Assembly (NCBI GenBank): GCA_039683515.1 | Contig: JBDKRG010000045.1 | Span: 1-17,171, forward strand | Origin: JAJFUE01 sp039683515 | Lineage (GTDB): Bacteria; Sumerlaeota; Sumerlaeia; MVZB01 | DNA: 17,171 bases | Reading direction: 5' to 3' | In this document: piece by piece, positions 1 through 10,319 of the stretch | Layout of the letters: the number at the start of each line of letters is the position of its first letter | Numbering within the stretch: position 1 is the first letter of the stretch | Notes under the pieces: generated by a model | The model's database searches: none | What the model was told of the DNA's origin: nothing | The model's input: only the letters and a program-made list of their open reading frames with translations | Made by a program: the position numbers and the translations under genes

Positions 1-96
1 GAATCGCCGGCGAGGGCGCCGGCGCCACAGTGCGATAAGCTATTCAATACTAAATAGCTGTTTTCGATGTGGGGCCGGCGCCCCCGCCGGCCATTC
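1..96. repeat. Palindromic repeat family B, copy 1 (96 bp)
   Basis: The two ends form inverted repeats of 29 nt (1-29 against 68-96) with 26 of 29 positions paired, starting GAATC and ending ATTC. Inside sits a second hairpin, 39-46 against 51-58, with loop ATAC and one C/A mismatch. A second copy of identical length lies at 6824-6919. No open reading frame of note lies inside. The copy starts at the first base of the window, so it may continue to the left. It is best read as a REP- or MITE-like element. A structured RNA is the alternative. Confidence 0.8.
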
Positions 97-142
97 ACGC
101 ATTCTTTTTGTCAACCACTCTAGACCCCGGGCATCAGTCCTT

Positions 143-306
143 GTCTTCCCCCAATTATTTCGGCCCCGGGGTGGCGCCCGCGACATCAGGCTTGCGGGCG
201 CCCGCTTCGGGGCGCGATTCCTGATCCACCTTTCACCCCCGGCGGCGCTTCGCTTCGCCGGGGGCTACTTGCGAACACACCTGCCGGTGTGTCCAGACCG
301 GCTTGG
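143..306. repeat. Palindromic repeat family A, copy 1 (right end lost)
   Basis: Positions 173-306 match 12822-12955 almost base for base, with only a handful of differences, mostly near the right end. The left end at 143-156 resembles the terminal inverted repeat of the other copies (GTCATTCCCCAAATT type). Inside are a hairpin with arms CCCCCGGCG/CGCCGGGGG around 236-264 and a hairpin ACACACC/GGTGTGT around 285-302. The expected right terminal repeat is not recognisable here. The stretch from 307 to 406 holds nothing further that I recognise, apart from a possible -10-like TATACT at 340-345. Confidence 0.75.
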
Positions 307-406
307 GACGGGAAAAGCCTGGATCGCGGTGCACTGATATATACTCCCGATTGGTGGATGCGGTCGCGGGCTGTTTCGCTTCTATTTCTTCAATCGGGTT
401 AAATCC

Positions 407-2098
407 ATGCAAAACCATCGCGGGATCGCTGGGGTTGGGGTTTCGATCGGGCTTTGGCTGGCCTGCATCTGCTGCCACGCCGGGGCGCCGCTGCCGGCGA
501 CGCTCCGGGGGAACGATTACCTCGTCATCGGCACAAGCATGACGCTCACCTCGCTCTATCCCGCGTTCTATTCCACGTCGCCGGTGACGACGCTGGATCC
601 GGACGTGTATTCGACGGCGACGGTCGCGGCCGATTTCGCCCAGATGCGCGCGCTTGAATACAACTGCATCCGCACGTTCATCAACTCGCGCTGGAACACC
701 CCCGGCGAGGTGGCGGCCGGCTCGCGGCTGAACGCGCGGTTCGTGGACGATCTGGTCGACCTGCTGCGGCGCGCCAGGGACAGCGGCCTGTTCGTCGTGT
801 GCGCGTTCGGGTATGTGCCGGCGACCTATTACGACGCGATCGAGGAGGTCGTGAAGGCGGGGACCGATATTTACGACCCGGCCTACGCGACGGCGCAGAT
901 CGAGCTGCCCGAGGGCTCGGGGCGGCATTACACGATCACGCAGTCGCCGTTCGCCGCGGGCTCCAACGAGATTTTCGTGCACAAGGGACTGCTGCGCGCG
1001 CAGGCGCAATACGTGATCGACGTGCTGGACGCGATCGCCGCGCGCGACGCCTCGCTGATCGAGGGGCGCGGCTTCGCCGTCGAGGTCCTCAACGAGCCGT
1101 TCCTCACCTGCGAGCGGTTCCCGTTCTCGATGACGACCGGCACGCTCACGGTCGCGCTCGACACGACGGCGACCTACACCATGACGATCTCCGACCCGGC
1201 CAACCAGCGCCAGAACCTGGCCGACGACATGACGCGCCACTGGCTGGATCGGGTCCTGACGCCGATCAAGGCGCGCTACCCGGACGTGCCGCTGGTCGTC
1301 AGCGCGTTCACGCCGTACGTCACCGGGCGCTCGCAGGCGACCGCCTATGCGGACGCGCAGGGCGGGGGCTACACGGGGGTGCGCCCCTACCCGTACCTGC
1401 CCGACATGCGCCAGCCGTTGAGGGTCAGCGTGCTCAACGACAGCGCGGCCGACGTCATCAGCCTCAACTGTTCGCCGGTGGCGATCGGCGAGGAGCAATA
1501 CCACATCGCCACCGACATGCGTTCGGCCGAGCTCGACCGGATCACGCTCAAGAAGAAGCTGATCCTCGGCGAATTCTGGGCGTGGCCGCACGATTACCCG
1601 ACGATCGAAAAAGCGGTCGCGGGGATGATCGCGCACCAGACCGGCTCGGTCGCCTATGGGTGCAGCGGATGGATCTACTGGACGTGGGACACGCAGGCAT
1701 GGTCGGCCAAATCGGCCGGCGGCGCGATCGGCAACGCGATGTCGCCGCTCTTCAGGCCCGACCCCGCCGCGACGCAGGACGTCAAAATCATCCGGCCGAC
1801 GGGGGCCGAGGCGTGGGCGATCGGGTCGAGCATGGAGATCGAATGGATGAGCAACATGGCCACGGCGGGGGCCGATTGCCGGTTCGACCTGACCAGCAAC
1901 GGCGCGCCGGCGCTCGGCCTGGGGACGGCGCAGGCGGCGGGCGGGCACGGGCGGCTCACGGTAACGGTCCCGGCTCCCGGCGGCGCGAAGCTGGACGGGC
2001 TGCGGGCGGCCAGCGTCGCGCGCCCGGACCTGTTCGCATCGGCGCGCATTCAAATCGTGGCCGTGAACGCCGCGCGGGGATGGACCCTGTACGAATAG
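407..2098 (+). CDS. Secreted clan GH-A glycoside hydrolase (cellulase/mannanase-like) with C-terminal Ig-like domain
   Basis: A 563-residue exported protein. Residues 1-26 are a signal peptide: a basic start, a hydrophobic core and a cleavage-like site near HAGA. The body (about 35-450) has the landmarks of a (beta/alpha)8 clan GH-A hydrolase: Arg89 in NCIRTF, the acid/base motif LNEP with Glu230, and the nucleophile motif LGEFW with Glu389, followed by an aromatic strand GWIYWTWD at 421-428. An insertion rich in Thr (about 240-265) follows the acid/base. Residues 459-563 form a separate beta-rich domain that opens IIRPTGAEAW, a type often appended to secreted proteins in Planctomycetes-like genomes. 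Family (GH5 or a neighbour) and substrate cannot be fixed. A beta-linked polysaccharide is the family expectation. No strong ribosome binding site precedes the ATG. The gene stands alone, in the same direction as gyrA, 263 bp upstream of it. Confidence 0.87.
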   Translation: MQNHRGIAGVGVSIGLWLACICCHAGAPLPATLRGNDYLVIGTSMTLTSLYPAFYSTSPVTTLDPDVYSTATVAADFAQMRALEYNCIRTFINSRWNTPGEVAAGSRLNARFVDDLVDLLRRARDSGLFVVCAFGYVPATYYDAIEEVVKAGTDIYDPAYATAQIELPEGSGRHYTITQSPFAAGSNEIFVHKGLLRAQAQYVIDVLDAIAARDASLIEGRGFAVEVLNEPFLTCERFPFSMTTGTLTVALDTTATYTMTISDPANQRQNLADDMTRHWLDRVLTPIKARYPDVPLVVSAFTPYVTGRSQATAYADAQGGGYTGVRPYPYLPDMRQPLRVSVLNDSAADVISLNCSPVAIGEEQYHIATDMRSAELDRITLKKKLILGEFWAWPHDYPTIEKAVAGMIAHQTGSVAYGCSGWIYWTWDTQAWSAKSAGGAIGNAMSPLFRPDPAATQDVKIIRPTGAEAWAIGSSMEIEWMSNMATAGADCRFDLTSNGAPALGLGTAQAAGGHGRLTVTVPAPGGAKLDGLRAASVARPDLFASARIQIVAVNAARGWTLYE

Positions 2099-2180
2099 AT
2101 CATGAACCACCCGGCGGGCTTGGGGTGCATTTTTCTTTCCCCATCGGCGTCGGTTCGAGTGCATTTTTGCCAGGCGCTTG

Positions 2181-2189
2181 TGTTAAAAT
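2181..2189 (+). promoter_or_regulatory. Candidate extended -10 promoter for gyrA
   Basis: TGTTAAAAT fits an extended -10 (TG, one base, then TAAAAT) about 170 bp before the gyrA start. No convincing -35 lies at the right distance, and the nearby TTGCCA is only 11 nt away. The surrounding 2099-2361 gap contains nothing else recognisable except two copies of GTGCATTTTT. This is a weak call from sequence resemblance only. Confidence 0.25.
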
Positions 2190-2361
2190 CATGGCCGCTG
2201 TGATCGAACCGCCCCCACGGGCCGCGCCGGGCGCAGAGATCGGCCGCCAAGCCGGATATTTTGCTTTCCCGAAGCAGATTCAGGCCGCAAAATCGGGGGC
2301 GGGCGCGGGTTGCCCCACTGAACGCACACCATAACCACGTGATACAAGGATCCACATCACC

Positions 2362-4857
<2,496 letters not shown>

Positions 4858-4881
4858 CCGGCCGTCCGCCAACAAATCAAA

Positions 4882-4910
4882 AAGCCGGGGCCAAAAACCC
4901 CGGCTTGTTT
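4882..4910 (+). terminator. Rho-independent terminator of gyrA
   Basis: A perfect 9-bp stem AAGCCGGGG/CCCCGGCTT with a 7-nt loop is followed by GTTT, starting 24 nt after the gyrA stop codon. Flanking A and T runs would extend the stem with one mismatch and let it work in both directions. Confidence 0.85.
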
Positions 4911-5025
4911 GATGCCCGATCGCTTCAGGTGGTTTCAGACATGAGCATGGCCGGAAAAACTTGCGTCACCCGCTCTATTACTACTCTGCCATATGTCGTA
5001 TGGTTTGGAATGCAACTGATCCCCC

Positions 5026-5223
5026 GCGCTGAAAGTGCGAAAGAATAAAGCCTGGGGCGGAGCGAAGCGCAGCCCCAGGTAAAAGACGCAACAGTATTGG
5101 AGCGCTGAAGGCGCGGGAGAAACCGATTTCTCTCGCTCCTTCAGAGCTCCGGTTGGGTGCGGTTCGTGACCTGGGGCTGCGCTGCGCTCCGCCCCAGGCT
5201 ATTTTCTCTTGCGCCTTCAGCGC
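5026..5223. repeat. 198-bp symmetric nested palindrome (family C)
   Basis: The element is symmetric about 5124.5 with no length difference between halves. The outer arms are 5026-5080 and 5169-5223. Within them, 5050-5080 and 5169-5199 are 31-bp inverted repeats with one mismatch, and each is itself a hairpin with arms CCTGGGGC and GCCCCAGG. The inner hairpin has 24-nt arms, 5099-5122 and 5127-5150, with three mismatches and loop CCGA. A module beginning GCGCTGAA recurs at the start of the outer and inner left arms and inverted on the right. The 18-nt spacers (5081-5098 and 5151-5168) are not clearly complementary. The rest of this gyrA/lipoprotein gap (4911-5025 and 5224-5297) shows nothing else. 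No coding capacity is supported. Confidence 0.85.
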
Positions 5224-5297
5224 AAAAAGAAAGCCGCTCATGCGGAGTGGCAAAGTCGTACTATTTCGGTCCCCCCGTCCTTTTCTTCCTTTCTTCG

Positions 5298-5756
5298 TCA
5301 GGCCACCATCGGCAACTTCACCGGGCGCCCTGGCCGGCCCGCCGGCGGCGGGGCGCTCCGCTCCTGGACCTCCACGGCCCGGCCGTTGACGCGCACCCGG
5401 TCATGCTCCACGAGGACCACGTCCCCCGTGGCGAGCCTGCCGTAGAACTTCCGGTTGACGTAGAGGTTTTCGTCCTCGATCAGGACCTGGATTTGACCGA
5501 CGTTGAACTCGAAGCTCTCGACCATGCGCGGGCCGTCCTTGCGGATCATTTCGCTGTGGCCGGTCAGCTCCGAGCCCGGCAGGACCGTGACGTCGTGCGA
5601 GCCCATCCTGAGAGTCGACCCCGCCGCCTCCCGGGGCGACTCCTGCCGGCCCGCGCGGAAGCGCTGCATTTCGATCTTGTTGCACCCGGCCACGGCCGGC
5701 GGGATCAACGCCATCGTTGCCATGAGCAGAATTTTCAACCCATTCCGATACAACAT
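5298..5756 (-). CDS. Putative lipoprotein of unknown function
   Basis: A 152-residue product with an N-terminal lipoprotein signal: basic RNGLK, a hydrophobic stretch, then a lipobox VAGC with Cys25 as the lipidation site. After a polar linker, residues about 50-135 alternate short strands and turns (for example LYVNRKFYGRL and GDVVLVEHDRVRVNG), which suggests a small beta-rich domain. A proline-rich tail ends the protein. A strong ribosome binding site, GGAGGGG, lies a few bases before the ATG. The gene is divergent from surE across 121 bp and convergent with gyrA. I recognise no family. A periplasm-facing lipoprotein is the inference from the signal. Confidence 0.8.
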   Translation of the reverse strand: MLYRNGLKILLMATMALIPPAVAGCNKIEMQRFRAGRQESPREAAGSTLRMGSHDVTVLPGSELTGHSEMIRKDGPRMVESFEFNVGQIQVLIEDENLYVNRKFYGRLATGDVVLVEHDRVRVNGRAVEVQERSAPPPAGRPGRPVKLPMVA

Positions 5757-5877
5757 GCTTACCCCTCCGATTGATTTATTTTAACATGGAGAAGCATGGA
5801 TCGATCATGATGGTTTCGGCCGCGCGCGCGATATCGAACCGCGATCCTGCCGGATCAAAACGACCGAGGATAACGAC

Positions 5878-6681
5878 GTGACCGCCCCCCATCGACCGCA
5901 CATTCTGATCACCAACGACGACGGGATCGAGGCCCCCGGCATCGCCGCCCTGGCCGAAGTCCTGCGCGCCGACGCCGACCTGACGATCGTCGCCCCGGCC
6001 CGCGAAAACAGCGGCATGGGCCACGCCATCACCGTCCTGCGGGAGCTGCGCTTCGAGCCGTTCCACAAGAACGGGATCCTGTGGGGCTACGGCCTCGAGG
6101 GGACCCCGGCCGACTGCGTCAAGATCGCCGTCCAGGTCCTGGCCGCCGACCGCCCGTTCGACATGGTCGTCTCCGGCATCAACGCCGGCCAGAATTGCGG
6201 GATCAACATCCTGTATTCGGGGACCGTCGCCGCCGCGCGCGAGGCGGCCGTCCTCGGCCTGCCCGCCATCGCCGTCTCGCTGCTTTACGAAGACGAAAGC
6301 CACACGCCGTACGAAACGGCCGCCCGCGTGGCGCTCGACGTCGTGCGCCTCGTGCGCAAGCGCGGCCTGCCGCGCGGCGTCATGCTCAACATCAACGTCC
6401 CGCCGCTCCCCTACGAGCAACTCAAGCCGTGGGTCGTCACGCGCATGGGCGAGTCCGGCTACGCCGACCTGTTCCTGCACGAGCCCGGCGAAAACGGCGC
6501 CCCGTCGGTCTATCGCAATGTCGGGAAGGGATTTGAGCCGTCAACGATCGTCCACGGCGACGAGAACCGCCCCCTGGACGACATCGCCCTCTACGACAAC
6601 CACGTCTCGATCACCCCGCTGATGTTCGACCTGACCGCCCACGATTTCCTCGAACAGCTGGACGGCTGGCTGCTCGGCTGA
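5878..6681 (+). CDS. surE: 5'/3'-nucleotidase SurE
   Basis: A 267-residue SurE, a metal-dependent phosphatase that dephosphorylates nucleoside monophosphates and is linked to stationary-phase survival in other bacteria. The metal-site residues of the family are visible: Asp14-Asp15 in ITNDDG, Ser45 in ARENSG and Asn102 in SGINAG. The other signature, GTPADCV, spans residues 75-81, and NINVP lies further on. Length is normal for the family. The start is GTG at 5878, supported by GAGGA at 5866-5870 with 7 nt spacing; no better ATG lies nearby. Its usual partners in proteobacteria (pcm, nlpD) are not here. It is divergent from a lipoprotein gene and convergent with a histidine kinase gene. Confidence 0.98.
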   Translation: MTAPHRPHILITNDDGIEAPGIAALAEVLRADADLTIVAPARENSGMGHAITVLRELRFEPFHKNGILWGYGLEGTPADCVKIAVQVLAADRPFDMVVSGINAGQNCGINILYSGTVAAAREAAVLGLPAIAVSLLYEDESHTPYETAARVALDVVRLVRKRGLPRGVMLNINVPPLPYEQLKPWVVTRMGESGYADLFLHEPGENGAPSVYRNVGKGFEPSTIVHGDENRPLDDIALYDNHVSITPLMFDLTAHDFLEQLDGWLLG

Positions 6682-6730
6682 CGATTTCGCGGCGGGAGAC
6701 TTTTGCGCATCAGGGCCCCATGCGGAGGGA

Positions 6731-6796
6731 AACCGTTGAAACGGTTAGCGGGGGAAGTTTGGCTGATGGCCCCCGCGATGAATCGCGGGGTTCGAG
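6731..6796. repeat. Short hairpin repeats after surE
   Basis: Two compact perfect hairpins: AACCGTT/AACGGTT with loop GA (6731-6746), and CCCCGCGAT/ATCGCGGGG with loop GA (6771-6790). The 20-nt block at 6777-6796 (GATGAATCGCGGGGTTCGAG) recurs exactly at 7046-7065, so it brackets the B and A copies in this gap. A related inverted form occurs at the right end of the 13-kb copy of family A. Confidence 0.75.
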
Positions 6797-6823
6797 CGAG
6801 TGAAAGAAGTTTTTCGGCAATAG

Positions 6824-6919
6824 GAATCGCCGGCGAGGGCGCCGGCGCCACAGTGCGTTTGGCTATTCGATACCGAATAGCTGTTTTTAATGTGGGGCCG
6901 GCGCCCCCGCCGGCCATTC
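6824..6919. repeat. Palindromic repeat family B, copy 2 (96 bp)
   Basis: Same length and design as the copy at 1-96. The outer arms are 6824-6852 and 6891-6919. The inner hairpin, 6862-6869 against 6874-6881, is a perfect 8-bp stem (GCTATTCG/CGAATAGC) around the same ATAC loop. Differences from copy 1 fall mostly in the unpaired linker or at positions that stay paired. Confidence 0.85.
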
Positions 6920-6922
6920 ACG

Positions 6923-7065
6923 CGCGATTTATCGCCTGTCCTTCCCAAATTTTTCGGCCCCAGGGGGGCTACTTGCGAACACACCTCCGGTCTGTCCAGA
7001 TCGGATTGGGCCTTTTTCCAATAAACAATTTGGGGAATGACAAGTGATGAATCGCGGGGTTCGAG
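6923..7065. repeat. Palindromic repeat family A, copy 2 (internally deleted)
   Basis: The left end (about 6923-6951) and right end (7027-7059) carry degenerate versions of the 13-kb copy's terminal inverted repeats; the right one includes an exact AATTTGGGGAATGAC at 7027-7041. Positions 6963-7041 align with 12908-12986. The central GC-rich hairpins of the full copy are missing, so this is a shortened form. It begins only a few bases after family B copy 2, as family A copy 1 follows family B copy 1. From 7066 to 7141 I see nothing more. Confidence 0.75.
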
Positions 7066-7141
7066 GGACGGGTGTTTCATCAACGAGCGCGGCTTGGGGA
7101 TCAGACCGTTTCGCGGTTCCAAACAAATCCGGCATCGGCGG

Positions 7142-9100
7142 CTACAATTCCATTTCGGTCTGCGCCTCCGCCACGTCCGCCGCCGTCACCGCGGCGCGCT
7201 GCGACTTGAGCGGCACGCTCATCTTGAACCGGCTCCCCAGCCCCGGCGCGCTGTCGATGATCAGGCAGCCGCCCATCACCCGGATCCGCTCCTGGATGCT
7301 GAACAGCCCGAGTCCCCCGCCGCCGTTGCCCCCGATCCGGCCCGGGTCGAAGCCGTTGCCGTTGTCGGATACAGTCAGCTCGACGTTGCGGCCGTTGCGG
7401 TGGATGTCGATCTGCGCGTCGCGGACGCCGGCGTGCTTGACGGTATTGAACAGTAGTTCCTGCGCCGCCCGGAACAGGAACACCTTGACCGCGTCCTCGA
7501 CCTCGATTTCCTCGTCGGCCATGAGGCGAATCGTCATGTCGTGCTTGGTCTTCATCTGGCCGCACAACCAGCGGATCGAGTCGACGAGGTCCTGCTGCGA
7601 GAAATACGGCGGGCTGAGCTCGTGCGAGAGCTTGCGGGTTTTCTGGATCGCCTCGTCGAGCAGGTTGTCGGTGCGCTTGATCAGCTCACCGAGCGCCCCG
7701 TCTTCCTGCGACTTGAGCGAGATCCGGCCCAGGTACATTTTCATGGCCACGAGAATCTGCTGCAGGTCGTCGTGCAGGATCTCGGCCAGCCGCCCCCGCT
7801 CCTGCTCCTCGGCCTGCGTCAGCCGCTGCGCGAGCGCCTGAAGCTGCTGCACGGTCACCTTCAGTTCGCGCGTCCGCTCGTGGACCCGCTCCTCGAGCGA
7901 CCGGTTCAGCTCCTTGAGTTTCTCCTCGGCCCGCTTGCGCTCGGTGACGTCCAGCCCGATCCCCGCCACGTAGCGCTCTCCGGCCGAATCGTTGAACGGG
8001 AACTTGATCACGTGCCAGTCGCCGACGGTTCCGTCGGGGTTTTGGTATTGATCCGGATACTCGATGGGCCGGCCGGCCGCCATCGCCTCGACGTCCTTGG
8101 AGCGGCAAAGCGCCGCGCGCTCGGGCGCCTCGAGCTCGTTGTCGGTCTTGCCGCGGATGTCGTCGAGCCGGATCTGGAACCGGTCCGCGTAGGTTTTATT
8201 GATGTACAGGTGCCTGCCGGCTTCGTCCTTGATCCACGCGATCGTGGGGCTGTTGTCCATGAACAGGCGGAACCGCTCCTCGCTTTCGCGCAGGGCGTCG
8301 CTCAGCGAAATCCCCCACTGCCCGGTCTCGCGCACCGAGGCGATCACGGCGATGAGCATGTAAATGCCGCCCACGTTCTGGGTCAGGCGCGCGGCCCAGC
8401 ACAGCGCGCTGTAGCGCGACGACTCGATCATCGTCCCCATCATCCCGGTCGCGACCAGCAGCAGGGCATAGGCATACCACTGTGGGAACGACGTGTGCGA
8501 CCCCTCGTTTTCCACCCGCAGCAGAATGGCCGTCAGGATGAACATCGCCACCGCCGAGCCGAGCACGAGATGGCGCACCCACGTACCGCCGCGCCCTTCG
8601 ACGTAAAACTCCGGCAGCCATCCCTCGGTCGCCGCATACGTGATCAGGCCGATGACGGTCATCGCCACGATATACCCCGTCGCCAGCCACATCCCGCTGG
8701 AGCGCGTCATCTTCCCCCGGTTGACCGCCATGCCCCCCATCAGGTGGCACAGCCCCGAGGCCAGCGCGCCCGTGTTGTTGATCGTCACGGTCAGGTTCGT
8801 CAGCCCGCCGGCCGTGATCAGCGAAATGGTCCCCCAGATCCCGACGCCGCACCCCAGGAACAGCAGCCCGAGCTGCCCCGACACGAGAAAGCTGCGCCCC
8901 ACCAGCCAGGCGATGAGGACCGACACCACCGTCTTGCAAAAGAAATTCATCGCCATCGCCACGGCCGGGGCGATGTATTCCTGCTGTGAATCCCTGGCCC
9001 ACAACCAAATCATCGTCCCGAGCATGACCGGGATCGGCACCCATGCCAGACGTTGGGGTAGACCATCCTTCGTCAGACTGGACGCCCGCGCCAGTTTCAT
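7142..9100 (-). CDS. Membrane-bound PAS sensor histidine kinase (NarL/HisKA_3 class)
   Basis: A sensor kinase that would autophosphorylate on histidine and pass the phosphate to a response regulator. Residue numbers here count from the longer ATG at 9148 (668 aa). About eight membrane helices span residues 34-275, resembling a MASE-type integral sensor. A PAS domain follows (about 290-400, ending GIGLDVTERK), then a coiled coil (about 403-445). The HisKA_3 dimerisation motif ERGRLAEILHDDLQQ has phospho-acceptor His459. The ATPase domain has the N-box QELLFNTVKHA (Asn568), G1 DNGNGF and the G2 region GGLGLFSIQER. The ATG at 9100 is preferred because GGGGG lies 7 nt upstream, giving 652 aa; the ATG at 9148 has no such site. 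No response regulator gene lies in the window, so its partner and signal are unknown. Confidence 0.95.
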   Translation of the reverse strand: MKLARASSLTKDGLPQRLAWVPIPVMLGTMIWLWARDSQQEYIAPAVAMAMNFFCKTVVSVLIAWLVGRSFLVSGQLGLLFLGCGVGIWGTISLITAGGLTNLTVTINNTGALASGLCHLMGGMAVNRGKMTRSSGMWLATGYIVAMTVIGLITYAATEGWLPEFYVEGRGGTWVRHLVLGSAVAMFILTAILLRVENEGSHTSFPQWYAYALLLVATGMMGTMIESSRYSALCWAARLTQNVGGIYMLIAVIASVRETGQWGISLSDALRESEERFRLFMDNSPTIAWIKDEAGRHLYINKTYADRFQIRLDDIRGKTDNELEAPERAALCRSKDVEAMAAGRPIEYPDQYQNPDGTVGDWHVIKFPFNDSAGERYVAGIGLDVTERKRAEEKLKELNRSLEERVHERTRELKVTVQQLQALAQRLTQAEEQERGRLAEILHDDLQQILVAMKMYLGRISLKSQEDGALGELIKRTDNLLDEAIQKTRKLSHELSPPYFSQQDLVDSIRWLCGQMKTKHDMTIRLMADEEIEVEDAVKVFLFRAAQELLFNTVKHAGVRDAQIDIHRNGRNVELTVSDNGNGFDPGRIGGNGGGGLGLFSIQERIRVMGGCLIIDSAPGLGSRFKMSVPLKSQRAAVTAADVAEAQTEMEL

Positions 9101-9226
9101 GGCTTTGCCCCCATCCCTGCCTTTAACTTCTTTGTAAAAAAATCCCATATGCGGCGGGTAAAGTGAAGCGGAAAAGCGCGCGCGGGGGGTGCCGTCATTT
9201 TCTCGTCAACCACTGCCGGCTCATAA

Positions 9227-9258
9227 AAAACCGCGCCTCCGGATGGAGGCGCGGTTTT
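9227..9258 (-). terminator. Rho-independent terminator of fabD
   Basis: A perfect 14-bp inverted repeat (9227-9240 and 9245-9258) with a 4-nt loop. The GC core is CCGCGCCTCC/GGAGGCGCGG and A/T runs flank it on both sides, giving a T-run on the minus strand. It lies 36 nt beyond the fabD stop. It separates fabD from the kinase gene, which is in the same direction, and the symmetric design could act on both strands. Confidence 0.92.
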
Positions 9259-9294
9259 GGGCCAATCGCACGGGGCGGCGCCCCGGCGCCCGGG

Positions 9295-10239
9295 TCAGTT
9301 CATCCCGAGCGCGGCCTTGACGCCCGCCAGGTCCGCCGGCGTCCCGAACGCGGCGCCCTTGAGCTCCTTGTTGATGCGGCGCAGCAGGCCGGTCAGGACC
9401 TTGCCCGAGCCGACCTCGACGAATGTCTGCGCGCCGGCGCCGGCCATCGTCACGACCGAGTCCGACCAGCGCACGCACGAGACGATCTGGTCGGCGAGGC
9501 CCTGGCGGATCTCGTCGACGCCGCCGACGACCTGCGCGCTGACGTTGGCCACGAACTTGCACTGGGGCGCCTGCATCCGGGCGCCCGCGAGCTCGGCTTC
9601 CATGACCTTGACGGCCGGCTCGACCAGCGGCGAGTGGAACGCCCCCGAGACCGGCAGCATCACGGAGCGGCGCGAGCCGGCTTCCTGGGCCAGCCGCACG
9701 GCTTCGGCCACCGCGTCCGGGTCGCCCGAGACGACGATCTGTTCGGGCGAGTTCCAGTTGGCCGGAACGACGCAACCCTTGGCCGAGGCCTGCTTGCAGA
9801 TCTCCATAACCTGGTCGCCGCTCAGGCTCAGGATGGCGGCCATCGTGCCGGGGCGGGCCTGGCCGGCTTCATACATCGCCTTGCCGCGGGCCTGGACCAG
9901 CTTCAGGCCGGTCTCGAAATCGAACACGCCCGCCGCGTACAGCGCCGTGTATTCGCCCAGCGAGTGGCCGGCGACGATCGACGGCTCGATCCCCTCGCCG
10001 CGCAGGACGGCCAGCGCCGCCGCCGAGCACGTGTAAAGCGCCGGCTGGGTGTTGACGGTCAGCTTGAGTTCCTCTTCGGGCCCTTCCCAGCACAGCTTGG
10101 AAAGCGAGCGGCCCAGCACGGCGTCGGCGCGGTCGAAGATTTCCTTGGCGGCCGGGTGGCTCTCGGCAAGCTCGCGCCCCATGCCGACGCTCTGCGAGCC
10201 CTGGCCGGGGAAGATCATGGCGGTTGTAATGGTGCTCAT
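9295..10239 (-). CDS. fabD: Malonyl-CoA:ACP transacylase FabD
   Basis: A 314-residue FabD, which moves malonyl groups from CoA to acyl carrier protein for fatty acid chain elongation in the cytosol. All catalytic landmarks are present: GQGSQ with Gln13, the nucleophile Ser93 in GHSLGEY, Arg118 in QARG and His202 in AFHSP. Length matches the family. AGGA lies 7 nt before the ATG. Unlike many genomes, no fabH, fabG or acpP is adjacent: the gene has its own terminator downstream, and the next gene upstream is divergent, 80 bp away. Confidence 0.98.
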   Translation of the reverse strand: MSTITTAMIFPGQGSQSVGMGRELAESHPAAKEIFDRADAVLGRSLSKLCWEGPEEELKLTVNTQPALYTCSAAALAVLRGEGIEPSIVAGHSLGEYTALYAAGVFDFETGLKLVQARGKAMYEAGQARPGTMAAILSLSGDQVMEICKQASAKGCVVPANWNSPEQIVVSGDPDAVAEAVRLAQEAGSRRSVMLPVSGAFHSPLVEPAVKVMEAELAGARMQAPQCKFVANVSAQVVGGVDEIRQGLADQIVSCVRWSDSVVTMAGAGAQTFVEVGSGKVLTGLLRRINKELKGAAFGTPADLAGVKAALGMN

Positions 10240-10319
10240 AACAGGATCCTATTCTATGGTATGGTTTACTATCAGCGGCGGCCGGCCGCCCCAGGACAAC
10301 AGTTCAGCAGGGTCTCAAA

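Noticed and set aside
1..96. CRISPR-like or riboswitch interpretation of the family B palindrome
   Set aside because: There are only two distant copies with no regular spacing and no cas genes, and neither copy lies at a fixed distance upstream of a gene start.
233..2164. A 643-codon open frame on the minus strand opposite the glycoside hydrolase
   Set aside because: It is Arg-rich low-complexity sequence, mirrors the real gene, and runs through a repeat at its end.
4911..5025. A possible small gene or RNA between the gyrA terminator and the palindrome
   Set aside because: No start with a ribosome binding site, no conserved motif and no stable hairpin were seen.
7541..8989. A 482-codon open frame opposite the histidine kinase
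   Set aside because: It lacks a recognisable fold or signal, and the kinase on the other strand is unambiguous.
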